Source: Casp-actino8 sp965659595 (GTDB taxonomy: Bacteria; Actinomycetota; Acidimicrobiia; Acidimicrobiales; Ilumatobacteraceae). From it: 64,000 bases of DNA. A program made the translations under genes and the position numbers. Where the stretch lies: NCBI GenBank assembly GCA_965659595.1, contig CBFHWN010000003.1:1-64000 (forward strand), read 5' to 3'. Positions 16,920 through 25,236 of this stretch are shown here, in pieces. Each line of letters starts with the position of its first letter. The first letter of the stretch is position 1. The notes beneath the pieces were generated by a model, which saw only the letters and a list, made by a program, of their open reading frames with translations, was not told the DNA's origin and did no database searches.

Positions 16920-17630
16920 ATGGCCGATGGCGCATCGTTCTGGCCGACTCAGGACCACTGGTCGGTGAAGATTCCCCTTCACACACCCCATCGCCGCCTT
17001 CCGGCGCTCGATGAGACAGGGTTCGTGGCCCTCAGTCCGATGCCGCTCGACGTTCCGAGCGAGGAATGGGAGTCTCTCGAATACATGGACTGGAAGAGTG
17101 GTGGTGACACCAACTTCGCTCCACTTGCGTCGGCCGATGGTGAACTCGACTGCCGTGGCTTCTGGGACAAGGGTAAGACCGACAAGGACGCGCTCTGGAC
17201 GGTCAACGCCGAGAAGGCTCCGATCCTTCGCCGTTATGTCGATTCAGTTGGCGCCAATTTCGGGCGCGTCCGCATCATCAAACTCGAGCCGCAAGACCAC
17301 ACCACTGCGCTTCGATCGATTCATCGCGACGACAACAACCGTTTCAACCCCGACGACGAGGGTTGGGTCGTGCGTTCGTGGGTCGAGCTCACCGACCAGC
17401 CCGACAGTTACATGCTGCTCATGGACAACGATGCCGACGGTCTTCCCGATCCGGCGACCGAACGACGGGTGCCACTTCCCAAAGGTGCAAGGTTCGTGGT
17501 TGACACTCAGCGTTTGTGGCACGTCGTCGTGCACAATGCCGATCTCCCTCGCTACGCGTTGATCACCAGCTTCGAGAGCAGCCCCCGACTCGGGGAGTGG
17601 ATCGACTCCCAGCGCGTCGTCTCGGTCTGA
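16920..17630 (+). CDS. Putative Fe(II)/2OG-dependent oxygenase (aspartyl hydroxylase-like)
   Basis: This 236-residue protein has the full non-heme iron pattern in register: H135-x-D137 (SIHRDD), a distal His H201 (LWHVVVH) and Arg R211 ten residues later (LPRYAL), the usual 2-oxoglutarate contact. The strand layout between them fits a double-stranded beta-helix as in aspartyl/asparaginyl beta-hydroxylases. The substrate is unknown. It has its own leaderless promoter and ends 3 bp from the convergent mutase gene. I recognise the fold only from these motifs. Confidence 0.65.
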   Translation: MADGASFWPTQDHWSVKIPLHTPHRRLPALDETGFVALSPMPLDVPSEEWESLEYMDWKSGGDTNFAPLASADGELDCRGFWDKGKTDKDALWTVNAEKAPILRRYVDSVGANFGRVRIIKLEPQDHTTALRSIHRDDNNRFNPDDEGWVVRSWVELTDQPDSYMLLMDNDADGLPDPATERRVPLPKGARFVVDTQRLWHVVVHNADLPRYALITSFESSPRLGEWIDSQRVVSV

Positions 17631-17633
17631 ACG

Positions 17634-19610
17634 TCAGACTCGCGTCGCTGCTGCAATCTCGGCGATGTCGCGCATGATGCGACCGAGTTCGAAATCCTTC
17701 GGCGTGTAGACCGCAGTGACCCCACCTGCGAGCAGTCGTGGGCGATCTTCTTCGGGGATGATTCCACCGACGACAACCGGAATGTCGACACCATCACGCT
17801 TCAGGCATTCGATGACGGCCGGTACGAGCGACAAGTGCGAACCGGAAAGGATCGACAGACCGATCACATCAGGATCCTCGTCGCGTGCGCTGGCGGCGAT
17901 CTGTTCGGGAGTGAGGCGAATACCCGAGTAGATGACTTCCATACCGGCGTCTCGAGCCGCCACGGCGATCTGTTCGGCACCGTTGGAGTGTCCGTCGAGA
18001 CCTGGCTTGGCGACGAGCAGTTTGGGTGGACCCCCTGGGATGTTTCGCACGAAGTCGGCGACATCGGCGAGTTCGCCCGGTCGCTTTCCGACCGCCGCTG
18101 CCACACCCGTCGGTGCGCGGTATTCGCCGAACACTTCGCGAAGGACACCGGCCCATTCGCCGGTGGTGCCACCGGCCTTGGCGAGCACGATCGAGGGTTC
18201 CATCAAGTTGTCGCCCTCGATGGCGGCTCGACGGAGTTCGACGAGGGCACCATCAACTGCCCCCTGATCACGAGCGGATCGCCATGCGTCGACTTCGGCA
18301 ATAGTCGTGCGCTCGACGGCCGGATCGACTTTCACGATCTTGTCGGCACCTCCGAGGGGTGACTCCTCGGTCTCTCGGTAGCTGTTCACGCCGACCACGG
18401 TCTGTTCACCGGACTCGATGCGTCGAGTGCGCTCGGCCATCGACTTCACGAGACGACCCTTCAGATGATCGACTGCCTCGAAGGCACCGCCGAGTTGTAG
18501 TACCTCTTCGAACTCAGCCCAGGCGGCGTCGCGAATTTCCACGGTACGCGACTCGATCACGTGTGATCCGTCGAAGATGTCTCCGTACTCGAGGAGATCG
18601 GTCTCGAAGGCCAACACCTGCTGCATACGCAGACTCCATTGCTGATCCCACGGTGTGGGCAGACCGAGCGCCTCGTTCCAAGCCGGCAACTGGATCGACC
18701 GAGCGCGGGCTTTCTTCGACAGCGATACAGCAAGCATCTCGAGGACGATGCGCTGCACGTTGTTCTCGGGTTGGGCCTCGGTGAGACCGAGAGAGTTGAC
18801 CTGGACTCCATAACGGAAACGGAGTGCTTTGTCATCGGTGACGCCGTAGCGATCGCGTCCGATTCTTTCCCAGAGTTCGGTGAAGGCGCGCATCTTGCAC
18901 ACCTCTTCCACGAATCGGATGCCGGCGTTCACGAAGAACGAGATCGACGCAAAGACCTGTGGGAACTGTTCGGACGGTACCTGCCCCGAATCACGAACGG
19001 CGTCGAGAACACCGACCGCAGTGGCGAGTGAATAGGCGATCTCCTGAACCGGTGTGGCACCGGCCTCCTGCAAGTGGTACGAGCAGACGTTCATGGGATT
19101 CCACTTGGGTGCGTTGTCTGCACACCACGCCACCATGTCGACGATCAGTCGCCGTGAAGGCACGGGCGGGAAGATATGGGTGCCGCGCGAGAGGTATTCC
19201 TTGACGATGTCGTTCTGTGTCGTGCCACGGAGTTCCGAGCGCGCGACCCCCTGCTCTTCGGCATTCGCCACGTAGAGAGCGAGCAACCAGGCGGCGGTGG
19301 CGTTGATCGTCATCGAGGTGTTCATCTGCCCAGGCGGGATGCCGTCGAGAAGAGTGCGCATGTGCCCGAGATGGGCGACCGGGACGCCGACCTTGCCGAC
19401 TTCGCCGGCGGCCATCGACGAGTCGGGGTCGTAACCCGTCTGGGTCGGCAGGTCGAAGGCGATCGACAGACCGGTTTGGCCTTTGGCCAAGTTCGTTCGG
19501 TAGAGCTCGTTGGACGCCTGGGCCGTGGAATGGCCCGAGTACGTGCGCATCAACCAGGGTGCATCGCGACGTGGGGCGTCCGGCGACGGGGCCGAGGAGT
19601 TGGCGGTCAT
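17634..19610 (-). CDS. ecm: Ethylmalonyl-CoA mutase (MeaA-type coenzyme B12 mutase)
   Basis: This 658-residue B12-dependent mutase carries the substrate-binding TIM barrel and the C-terminal cobalamin domain in one chain. The N-terminus (PWLMRTYSGHSTAQASN) and FDLPTQTGYDPDS match the MeaA/ethylmalonyl-CoA mutase subgroup rather than the methylmalonyl-CoA mutase large subunit. The cobalamin-binding motif is DGHSNG near residue 540. It converts ethylmalonyl-CoA to methylsuccinyl-CoA in acetyl-CoA assimilation. It lies 4 bp downstream of aat, after a hydroxyacyl-CoA dehydrogenase. A methylmalonyl-CoA role is less likely. Confidence 0.85.
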   Translation of the reverse strand: MTANSSAPSPDAPRRDAPWLMRTYSGHSTAQASNELYRTNLAKGQTGLSIAFDLPTQTGYDPDSSMAAGEVGKVGVPVAHLGHMRTLLDGIPPGQMNTSMTINATAAWLLALYVANAEEQGVARSELRGTTQNDIVKEYLSRGTHIFPPVPSRRLIVDMVAWCADNAPKWNPMNVCSYHLQEAGATPVQEIAYSLATAVGVLDAVRDSGQVPSEQFPQVFASISFFVNAGIRFVEEVCKMRAFTELWERIGRDRYGVTDDKALRFRYGVQVNSLGLTEAQPENNVQRIVLEMLAVSLSKKARARSIQLPAWNEALGLPTPWDQQWSLRMQQVLAFETDLLEYGDIFDGSHVIESRTVEIRDAAWAEFEEVLQLGGAFEAVDHLKGRLVKSMAERTRRIESGEQTVVGVNSYRETEESPLGGADKIVKVDPAVERTTIAEVDAWRSARDQGAVDGALVELRRAAIEGDNLMEPSIVLAKAGGTTGEWAGVLREVFGEYRAPTGVAAAVGKRPGELADVADFVRNIPGGPPKLLVAKPGLDGHSNGAEQIAVAARDAGMEVIYSGIRLTPEQIAASARDEDPDVIGLSILSGSHLSLVPAVIECLKRDGVDIPVVVGGIIPEEDRPRLLAGGVTAVYTPKDFELGRIMRDIAEIAAATRV

Positions 19611-19614
19611 CTCG

Positions 19615-20361
19615 TCAGTCTGTCGGGGGTGGCGGCGAATTCCCTCGCCGGAGGGGCTCCACGGCCCGATGAACCGACTCGAGGTACTGCGTACGTGGGA
19701 TGTCGATCGCGCCCATCGACCGGAGGTGGGGAGTGGTCCACTGCACGTCGAACACCATCATGTCGAGAGCGGTCAAGGCTTCTACGGTGGCCACGAGCGC
19801 GACCTTGGATGCGTCGGTCACCCGATGGAACATGCTCTCTCCGGCGAAGAGTCGTCCGATTCGTACCCCGTACAGACCACCCACCAATACGTCGTCCTGC
19901 CACACTTCGACCGAGTGAGCTCGGCCGAGACGATGCAGTGCGGTGTAGGCATCGACGAAGTCGTCGTCGATCCAGCCGTGGGGCCTTTGCTCGTCACCGC
20001 ATTCGCGCATCACGCGGTCGAAAACGAGGTCGACGCTGCAATGGAATCGTCGGATGTGTTTGCGCAGTGATCGCGATACATGAAGTCCGTCGATCGGGAT
20101 CACGCCGCGGGGATCAGGTGAGAACCAGCCGATCTTCTTGCGACGAGAACCGACGTACATCGGGAAGAATCCGTTCGAGTATGCGGAGACAAGAGTGGCC
20201 GGCTGCAGATCCGCCCCGACGCAAACGAGATCGGAGTCGTCGTGATCCTTCGCCACGTCCGGGAGGGGAATCTGGGCGAAGTCCCAGTCGCTCGGCGGAA
20301 GTGGTGCCGGTTCAGCCGCGAAGCGATCGAGATCGTCCGATCCGAGCAGTGAGGACGTCAT
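19615..20361 (-). CDS. aat: Leucyl/phenylalanyl-tRNA-protein transferase
   Basis: This 248-residue transferase adds Leu or Phe from aminoacyl-tRNA to N-terminal Arg/Lys, marking proteins for ClpAP. Recognised family blocks are the SNGFFPMYVGSRRKKIGWFSPDPRG region (residues about 62-85), GLYGVRIGRLFAGESMF, and VFDVQWTTPHLRSMGA. It lies in the same direction between a 3-hydroxyacyl-CoA dehydrogenase (28-bp gap) and ecm (4-bp gap). Confidence 0.92.
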   Translation of the reverse strand: MTSSLLGSDDLDRFAAEPAPLPPSDWDFAQIPLPDVAKDHDDSDLVCVGADLQPATLVSAYSNGFFPMYVGSRRKKIGWFSPDPRGVIPIDGLHVSRSLRKHIRRFHCSVDLVFDRVMRECGDEQRPHGWIDDDFVDAYTALHRLGRAHSVEVWQDDVLVGGLYGVRIGRLFAGESMFHRVTDASKVALVATVEALTALDMMVFDVQWTTPHLRSMGAIDIPRTQYLESVHRAVEPLRRGNSPPPPTD

Positions 20362-20389
20362 GACACCAGTTGATCAGCAGTCGCGCCGA

Positions 20390-21238
20390 TCAGTAGTCGT
20401 AGAAGCCGCCTTTGGTCTTGCGACCGAGTCGGCCGGCCGCAACCATGCGACGCAGCGTGGGCATGGCGGCGTAGTTGGGATCTCGAAATTCCGCGTAGAG
20501 AGCATCAAGAATCGAAAGCGACGTGTCGAGACCGACCAGGTCGAGGAGAGCGAACGGGCCCATCGGGAAGTTGCAGCCACCCTTCATGGCAGTGTCGATG
20601 TCGGCCATGGCGGCTGTTCCCTGTTCGAGCATGCGGATCGCATTGTTGAGGTAGGGGAAGAGAAGCGCGTTCACGATGAAGCCTGCTCGATCCTTCACCT
20701 GAACCGGCTGTTTGCCACAAGTCTCGGCGAACGCAGTGGCGGCGTCGATCGTCGTATCGGATGCCGACAGGGGTCGAACGATCTCGACGAGCGGCATGGC
20801 CGGGGCCGGGTTGAAGAAGTGCACACCACACACCGCTTCGGGTCGTGAGGTGACCATTGCCAACTCGATGACCGGCAAGGTAGACGTGTTGGTGGCGAGA
20901 ATGGCTCCGACCTTCACAGTTCGATCGAGTTCGGCGAAGAGAGCCTTCTTGGTGTCGAGGTCCTCGACGATGCTCTCGATCACGAGATCGCAGTCGGCCA
21001 GTGCACCGAGATCGGAGACTGGTGTGATCCGTCCGAGAATCGCTGCCGATTCCTCCTCGGCAAGGCGACCCTTCTCGACTTGCTTGGCCAGACCCTTGGC
21101 CACCGAAGCCACCATGGCGTCGGCGGTGGCTTGTGTACGCGAACGGACGATGGCGGTGAGTCCAGCTCGGGCGACGACTTCGGCGAGTCCCGACCCCATG
21201 ATTCCTGAGCCCACGATGCCGACGGTGTGAATGGCCAT
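20390..21238 (-). CDS. 3-hydroxybutyryl-CoA dehydrogenase
   Basis: This 282-residue (S)-3-hydroxyacyl-CoA dehydrogenase of the FadB2/Hbd type oxidises 3-hydroxybutyryl-CoA to acetoacetyl-CoA or the reverse. The NAD-binding loop is GIVGSGIMGSG, the catalytic His is in GVHFFNP, and the C-terminal dimerisation domain ends in LGRKTKGGFYDY. ATG 21238 has a clear ribosome-binding site (AAAGGA), so a longer start at 21283 is rejected. A TTACC/GGTAA dyad lies about 65 bp upstream. Confidence 0.92.
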   Translation of the reverse strand: MAIHTVGIVGSGIMGSGLAEVVARAGLTAIVRSRTQATADAMVASVAKGLAKQVEKGRLAEEESAAILGRITPVSDLGALADCDLVIESIVEDLDTKKALFAELDRTVKVGAILATNTSTLPVIELAMVTSRPEAVCGVHFFNPAPAMPLVEIVRPLSASDTTIDAATAFAETCGKQPVQVKDRAGFIVNALLFPYLNNAIRMLEQGTAAMADIDTAMKGGCNFPMGPFALLDLVGLDTSLSILDALYAEFRDPNYAAMPTLRRMVAAGRLGRKTKGGFYDY

Positions 21239-21301
21239 CCGATGTCCTTTCCGCAGGGCCGTCCGACGGAGAACGGAGGCCATATGTGGTCGTCACCATA
21301 A

Positions 21302-21315
21302 TTACCCGCTGGTAA
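21302..21315. promoter_or_regulatory. 14-bp dyad TTACC-CGCT-GGTAA, candidate operator
   Basis: Perfect 5-bp arms around CGCT lie between the divergent 3-hydroxybutyryl-CoA dehydrogenase and S51-like genes. The size and symmetry suit a TetR-type repressor of fatty-acid metabolism. The regulator is not identified. Confidence 0.45.
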
Positions 21316-21345
21316 CAGGGGCAAGAGGGGGAGGAGAACACCGCC

Positions 21346-21351
21346 TAAGGT
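21346..21351 (+). promoter_or_regulatory. -10 element of a leaderless promoter (S51-like gene)
   Basis: TAAGGT lies 7 nt before ATG 21359. Confidence 0.5.
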
Positions 21352-21358
21352 CGGCGTC

Positions 21359-21985
21359 ATGCCGGGAACCGTCGTTCTGCAGGGTGGAGGACCATTCAGC
21401 CTCCACGACGAACTCGATCGCCGCCTCCTCGCGGAGGTGAAAGCCGATCGGGTGGTGGTGCTGCCTACGGCCGATGCCTTCGAACGTCCGGAGGTTCTGG
21501 TCGCCGCCGCGATGTCGTGGGCCGAGAGACTCGGCGTCGATGTGGAAGCGCTCATGGTGATGAGCCGTCCGGAAGCAATGGACGAAGGCGCCGCCGACGT
21601 GGTGCGCTCGGCACGTGCTGTGTGGTTGGTCGGCGACAATCCGATTCATCTACGCAGTGTTGTGAAAGACACCCCCATCTGGGACGCCTTGCAGGACGTG
21701 CTTCGGTCGGGTGGTGTGGTCGTCGGATGCGCGGCATCGGCGTCGGCGCTCTGTGATCCGATGCTCGATCCGCGCGGTGGTGCGTTGGCCCTCGGTCTCG
21801 GACTGTTGAGCGGTATGACGGTGGTTCCTCAATCGGAGATGCTCACTCACGATCGGCAGGCTCGCGTTCGAACGCTCACCGACGTGCCATTGGTGTTCTT
21901 GCCATCCACCTCGTCGCTCTTACGAACCGAGGCTGGTTGGGAAAGCATCGGTCCGCTCGAAGTCGTCGGCGAACTGCCGAGTTGA
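21359..21985 (+). CDS. Peptidase S51/cyanophycinase-like protein
   Basis: This 208-residue protein has the class I glutamine-amidotransferase-like fold outline of peptidase S51. It begins with LQGGGPF, then VVVLPTA and a central LVGDNPIHL. The putative nucleophile elbow is VGCAASASAL, where cyanophycinases and dipeptidase E have a GGSAGA-like loop, so the active Ser is shifted or uncertain. It may be a non-peptidase relative. The stop codon (TTGA) overlaps a possible TTG start of the next gene. Confidence 0.5.
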   Translation: MPGTVVLQGGGPFSLHDELDRRLLAEVKADRVVVLPTADAFERPEVLVAAAMSWAERLGVDVEALMVMSRPEAMDEGAADVVRSARAVWLVGDNPIHLRSVVKDTPIWDALQDVLRSGGVVVGCAASASALCDPMLDPRGGALALGLGLLSGMTVVPQSEMLTHDRQARVRTLTDVPLVFLPSTSSLLRTEAGWESIGPLEVVGELPS

Positions 21986-21993
21986 GTCCGACC

Positions 21994-23063
21994 GTGTCGG
22001 CCGATTTGCGCATCGGTGTGATCGGCACCGGCATGATGGGTTGCGAGCACATTCGCAACGTTCAGGCGCTGCCTGGTGCCGAGGTGACGGCCATCAGCGA
22101 TCCGAACGATGTGCCGTTGGGGTGGGCGCGACGCGAACTCGGAGGCCGTCGAGTTTCGGAGTTTCGTGATCATCGCGATCTACTCGATGCGGCCGCGGTG
22201 GACGCAGTGATCGTGGCTTCGCCCAACTTCACTCACGTCGACGTCCTGCGCGACGTGTTGGCATCGGACGTTCCGGTTTTGGTGGAGAAGCCGATGTGCA
22301 CAACTATCGACGACTGCAAGGACGTGGTCGAATGGGCGGGCCGTCGCGATGCGATCACGTGGGTCGGACTGGAGTATCGGTACATGGCACCCATTGCGGC
22401 CCTGGTGGAAGTGGTCGGATTGGGTCGGATCGGAACCACTCGCATGGTGTCGATTCGCGAACATCGTTTTCCCTTCCTGGTGAAGGTCGACAACTGGAAT
22501 CGATTCACGCGAAACACTGGTGGAACGCTCGTCGAGAAGTGCTGTCATTTCTTCGATCTCATGAATCTGATCGTCGATGCAGCACCGCGGCGTGTGTACG
22601 CGAGCGGCGGCCAGGACGTGAACCATCTCGACGAGGTGTACGACGGTGAGAGATCCGACATTCTCGACAACGCATTCGTGATCGTCGACTACNNNNNNNN
22701 NNTGCCCATCTCGACCTGTGCATGTTCGCCGAGGGGTCACGTAACGAGCAGGAGATAAGCGTGGTAGGCGATCTCGGAAAAGTCGAGGCGGCCGTACCTG
22801 GTGACGGTTCGGTGTACGTCGGACAGCGAGACGATCGAATGGTTGCGGCATCACCCGTCGTGATGGATCCGTCGGTCACCCATGTGGGATTCCACTTCGG
22901 CGCGAGTTTCGTCGAGGTCGCGCGGTTCTGTGATGCCGTTCGGAACGGCACGATGCCCGAGGTCGATGTGCACGCCGGTTTGGCGTCGGTGGCGATCGGT
23001 GTGGCGGCTCACCGATCGATCGATGAAGGGCGACCGATCGAGATGAGTGAACTCGGGCTGTGA
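21994..23063 (+). CDS. Gfo/Idh/MocA-family NAD(P)-dependent oxidoreductase, interrupted by an assembly gap
   Basis: The N-terminal Rossmann domain begins GVIGTGMMG and has the family's EKP motif (VLVEKPMCTT). The C-terminal domain resumes after ten Ns (22693-22702) with AHLDLCMFAEGSRNEQE and runs to the stop at 23063. The two parts are in different frames across the N run, so its true length is unknown and no frameshift need be assumed. GTG 21994 is used; TTG 21982 overlapping the upstream stop is an alternative. These enzymes oxidise or reduce sugars, inositols or related compounds; the substrate is not evident. Confidence 0.85.
22693..22702. other. Assembly gap (ten Ns)
   Basis: The ten undetermined bases lie inside the Gfo/Idh gene. 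The run is probably a scaffold placeholder of unknown true size. Confidence 0.95.
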
Positions 23064-23087
23064 GTTCGGCTCGAGTGGCCGACTCGA

Positions 23088-23954
23088 TCAGCTTTCGGTG
23101 ATGGTGACCGAGACGATCCGGATGTCGCCGAGAGGCGGAACACCGTTGTTGTTCGGGTTGCCGAGCGAATCGAGCACGGCGACGACGTCGAGTCCGTCGG
23201 TCACCTGACCAAAGAGGGTGTAGTTGGGCGGAAGGGCGGCTCCGTCGGACCCGGTGATCACGAAGAACTGGCTTCCGTTGGTGTTGGGTCCCGAGTTGGC
23301 CATGGCGATGGAGCCGATCTCGTACTCGCCGGTGTCGGGGAGTTCGTCGGTGAACGAGTAGCCGGGTCCACCGGTGCCGGTCGCGGTGGGATCACCGCAT
23401 TGCACGACGAAGTTGGGGATCGCTCGATGGCACTCGGTGTCGTCGAAGTACTTGTAGCGAGCCAGATTGACGAAGTTGTTGACCGTACCGGGAGCACGAG
23501 TCGGGTCGAGTTCGATGGTGAACGATCCTTCGTTGGTCTCGACCTCGGCGGTGTAGGTCTTCGATGGATCGATGCAGAGCTGCGGCGCGTCGGAGAACTC
23601 ACGGGTCTGGGAGGCGGATCCGTCGCTCGGAGCGCATTCACCGCTGCCGTACGCGAACTCGACCGGTCCGCTCGGCAACGTGGTGGTGGGTCCCTGCGGA
23701 ATCGTGGTCGTGGCCCCGCCGACGAGAGTGGTGGTGGCTCCGGAGGGCTCGGTGTTGGTCTGCGTGGAAGGGGTATCGCTGCTGTCGTCGTTGGTGAGGA
23801 CCGCGATCAGGAAGAACAGGGCGATGAGGACGACCACGACACCGACGATGCGAGTGGTTCGGCGGATGGTTGCTCGGCGTTTCTCGGAGGCGACGGCGGC
23901 CTGACGGCCCATCTCGCGGTTCTGCTTCTTGCGTTCTCTTTTGGCGGTGCCCAT
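23088..23954 (-). CDS. Membrane-anchored cyclophilin-type peptidyl-prolyl isomerase
   Basis: This 288-residue protein has a highly basic cytoplasmic N-terminus, one transmembrane segment (about residues 37-57) and a Thr/Pro-rich linker. The cyclophilin domain (about residues 120-288) has the signature HRAIPNFVVQCGDP, then SIAMANSGPNTNGSQFF. It should fold exported proteins by proline isomerisation outside the membrane. It is divergent from lysC, and the two genes share a 13-bp palindromic promoter core. Confidence 0.9.
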   Translation of the reverse strand: MGTAKRERKKQNREMGRQAAVASEKRRATIRRTTRIVGVVVVLIALFFLIAVLTNDDSSDTPSTQTNTEPSGATTTLVGGATTTIPQGPTTTLPSGPVEFAYGSGECAPSDGSASQTREFSDAPQLCIDPSKTYTAEVETNEGSFTIELDPTRAPGTVNNFVNLARYKYFDDTECHRAIPNFVVQCGDPTATGTGGPGYSFTDELPDTGEYEIGSIAMANSGPNTNGSQFFVITGSDGAALPPNYTLFGQVTDGLDVVAVLDSLGNPNNNGVPPLGDIRIVSVTITES

Positions 23955-23963
23955 GAGCAGAGG

Positions 23964-23976
23964 AGGCTAGTAGCCT
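23964..23976. promoter_or_regulatory. Symmetric bidirectional promoter core (AGGCTA-G-TAGCCT)
   Basis: Two TAGCCT -10 hexamers are placed head to head around one base. Each lies exactly 9 nt from its start codon, ATG 23954 on the minus strand (cyclophilin) and GTG 23986 on the plus strand (lysC). Confidence 0.55.
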
Positions 23977-23985
23977 GCGATTTTC

Positions 23986-25236
23986 GTGACACTCATCGTG
24001 CAAAAGTTCGGTGGCACCTCGGTGGCCGATCCCGAGCGCATCCGCGCCGTGGCCGAGCACGTGGCGTTCACCAAAAAGCACGGGGCTGACGTGGTCGTGG
24101 TGGTGTCGGCCATGGGCAAGTCCACCGACAACCTTCTCAAGTTGGCCAACGACGTGTCGTCGGTGCATCCGGGACGCGAGCTCGACATGCTCCTCACCAC
24201 TGGCGAGCGGATCTCCATGTCTCTCGTGGCCATGGCCCTCGCCGATCTCGGAGTCGACGCCGTGAGTTTCACCGGCAGCCAGGTGGGCATCATCACCGAC
24301 ACCACGCACACCAAGGCCAAGATTCTCGAGGTTCGTGGTGACCGGATCCGCGACGCCCTCGCACTGGGCAAGGTTTGTGTCGTCGCCGGGTTCCAGGGTG
24401 TGAGTACCGATCGCGAGATCACGACCCTCGGACGTGGCGGTTCCGACACGACGGCCGTGGCCCTGGCCGCTGCTCTCGACGCCGACAGCTGCGAGATCTA
24501 CACCGACGTCACCGGCGTGTTCTCGGCCGATCCGCGCATTGTGCCGCAGGCGCGCAAACTCACTCACATCAACTTCGATGAGATGCTCGAGATGGCCGGA
24601 GCTGGCAGCAAGGTGCTCGCCCTCCGCTCGGTCGAGTTCGCCCGCAATCACAACGTTCCGATCCAGGTTCGTTCCAGCTTCACCTGGGAACCCGGTACCT
24701 GGGTCACGAGTCAGGAGCCTTCGATGGAAGATCCCGTCATCTCCGGTGTCGTCACCGACGTCAGCGAAGCCAAGGTCACCGTGCGCAGCGTTCCCGATCG
24801 TCCTGGGATCTCGGCGTCGTTGTTCGAACCACTTGCCCAGTCGAACGTGAACGTCGACATGATCGTTCAAAACACGTCGTCCGACGGAACGACCGACATC
24901 AGTTTCACGGTGCCCAAGGCCGACATGAAGGTCGCCGAGTCGATCGTCGCCGATGTGGCGAAGCAGATCGGCGCGACCGGCATCGCTCACGACGACGCGA
25001 TTGCCAAGATCTCGCTGGTGGGCGCCGGCATGAAGACGAGCCCCGGTATTGCGGCCAAGATGTTCCGCATCCTCGCCGACGAAGGTGTCAACATCGAGAT
25101 GATCTCGACCTCGACGATTCGTATATCGGTGGTCGTAGCGTCGGCCGATCTCGAACGTGCTGCAGGTGCGCTCCATACCGCATTCGGCCTCGACAGCGGT
25201 CAGGCCTATAGCGCTCCGCTTCCCGAGCGGAAGTGA
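23986..25236 (+). CDS. lysC: Aspartate kinase
   Basis: This 416-residue enzyme phosphorylates aspartate, the first step to lysine, threonine, methionine and diaminopimelate. The kinase domain begins VQKFGGTSVAD, with TTGERIS and GRGGSDTTAVALAAAL in the expected order. Two C-terminal ACT domains (from about residue 265) give feedback control. GTG 23986 is the start. The stop overlaps the methyltransferase gene (GTGA), with asd following. Confidence 0.95.
   Translation: MTLIVQKFGGTSVADPERIRAVAEHVAFTKKHGADVVVVVSAMGKSTDNLLKLANDVSSVHPGRELDMLLTTGERISMSLVAMALADLGVDAVSFTGSQVGIITDTTHTKAKILEVRGDRIRDALALGKVCVVAGFQGVSTDREITTLGRGGSDTTAVALAAALDADSCEIYTDVTGVFSADPRIVPQARKLTHINFDEMLEMAGAGSKVLALRSVEFARNHNVPIQVRSSFTWEPGTWVTSQEPSMEDPVISGVVTDVSEAKVTVRSVPDRPGISASLFEPLAQSNVNVDMIVQNTSSDGTTDISFTVPKADMKVAESIVADVAKQIGATGIAHDDAIAKISLVGAGMKTSPGIAAKMFRILADEGVNIEMISTSTIRISVVVASADLERAAGALHTAFGLDSGQAYSAPLPERK

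Noticed and set aside
23638..25176. Long antisense reading frame (512 codons) opposite lysC
   Set aside because: Its His/Asp/Arg-rich composition is typical of antisense shadows in GC-rich genes; lysC on the plus strand is unmistakable.
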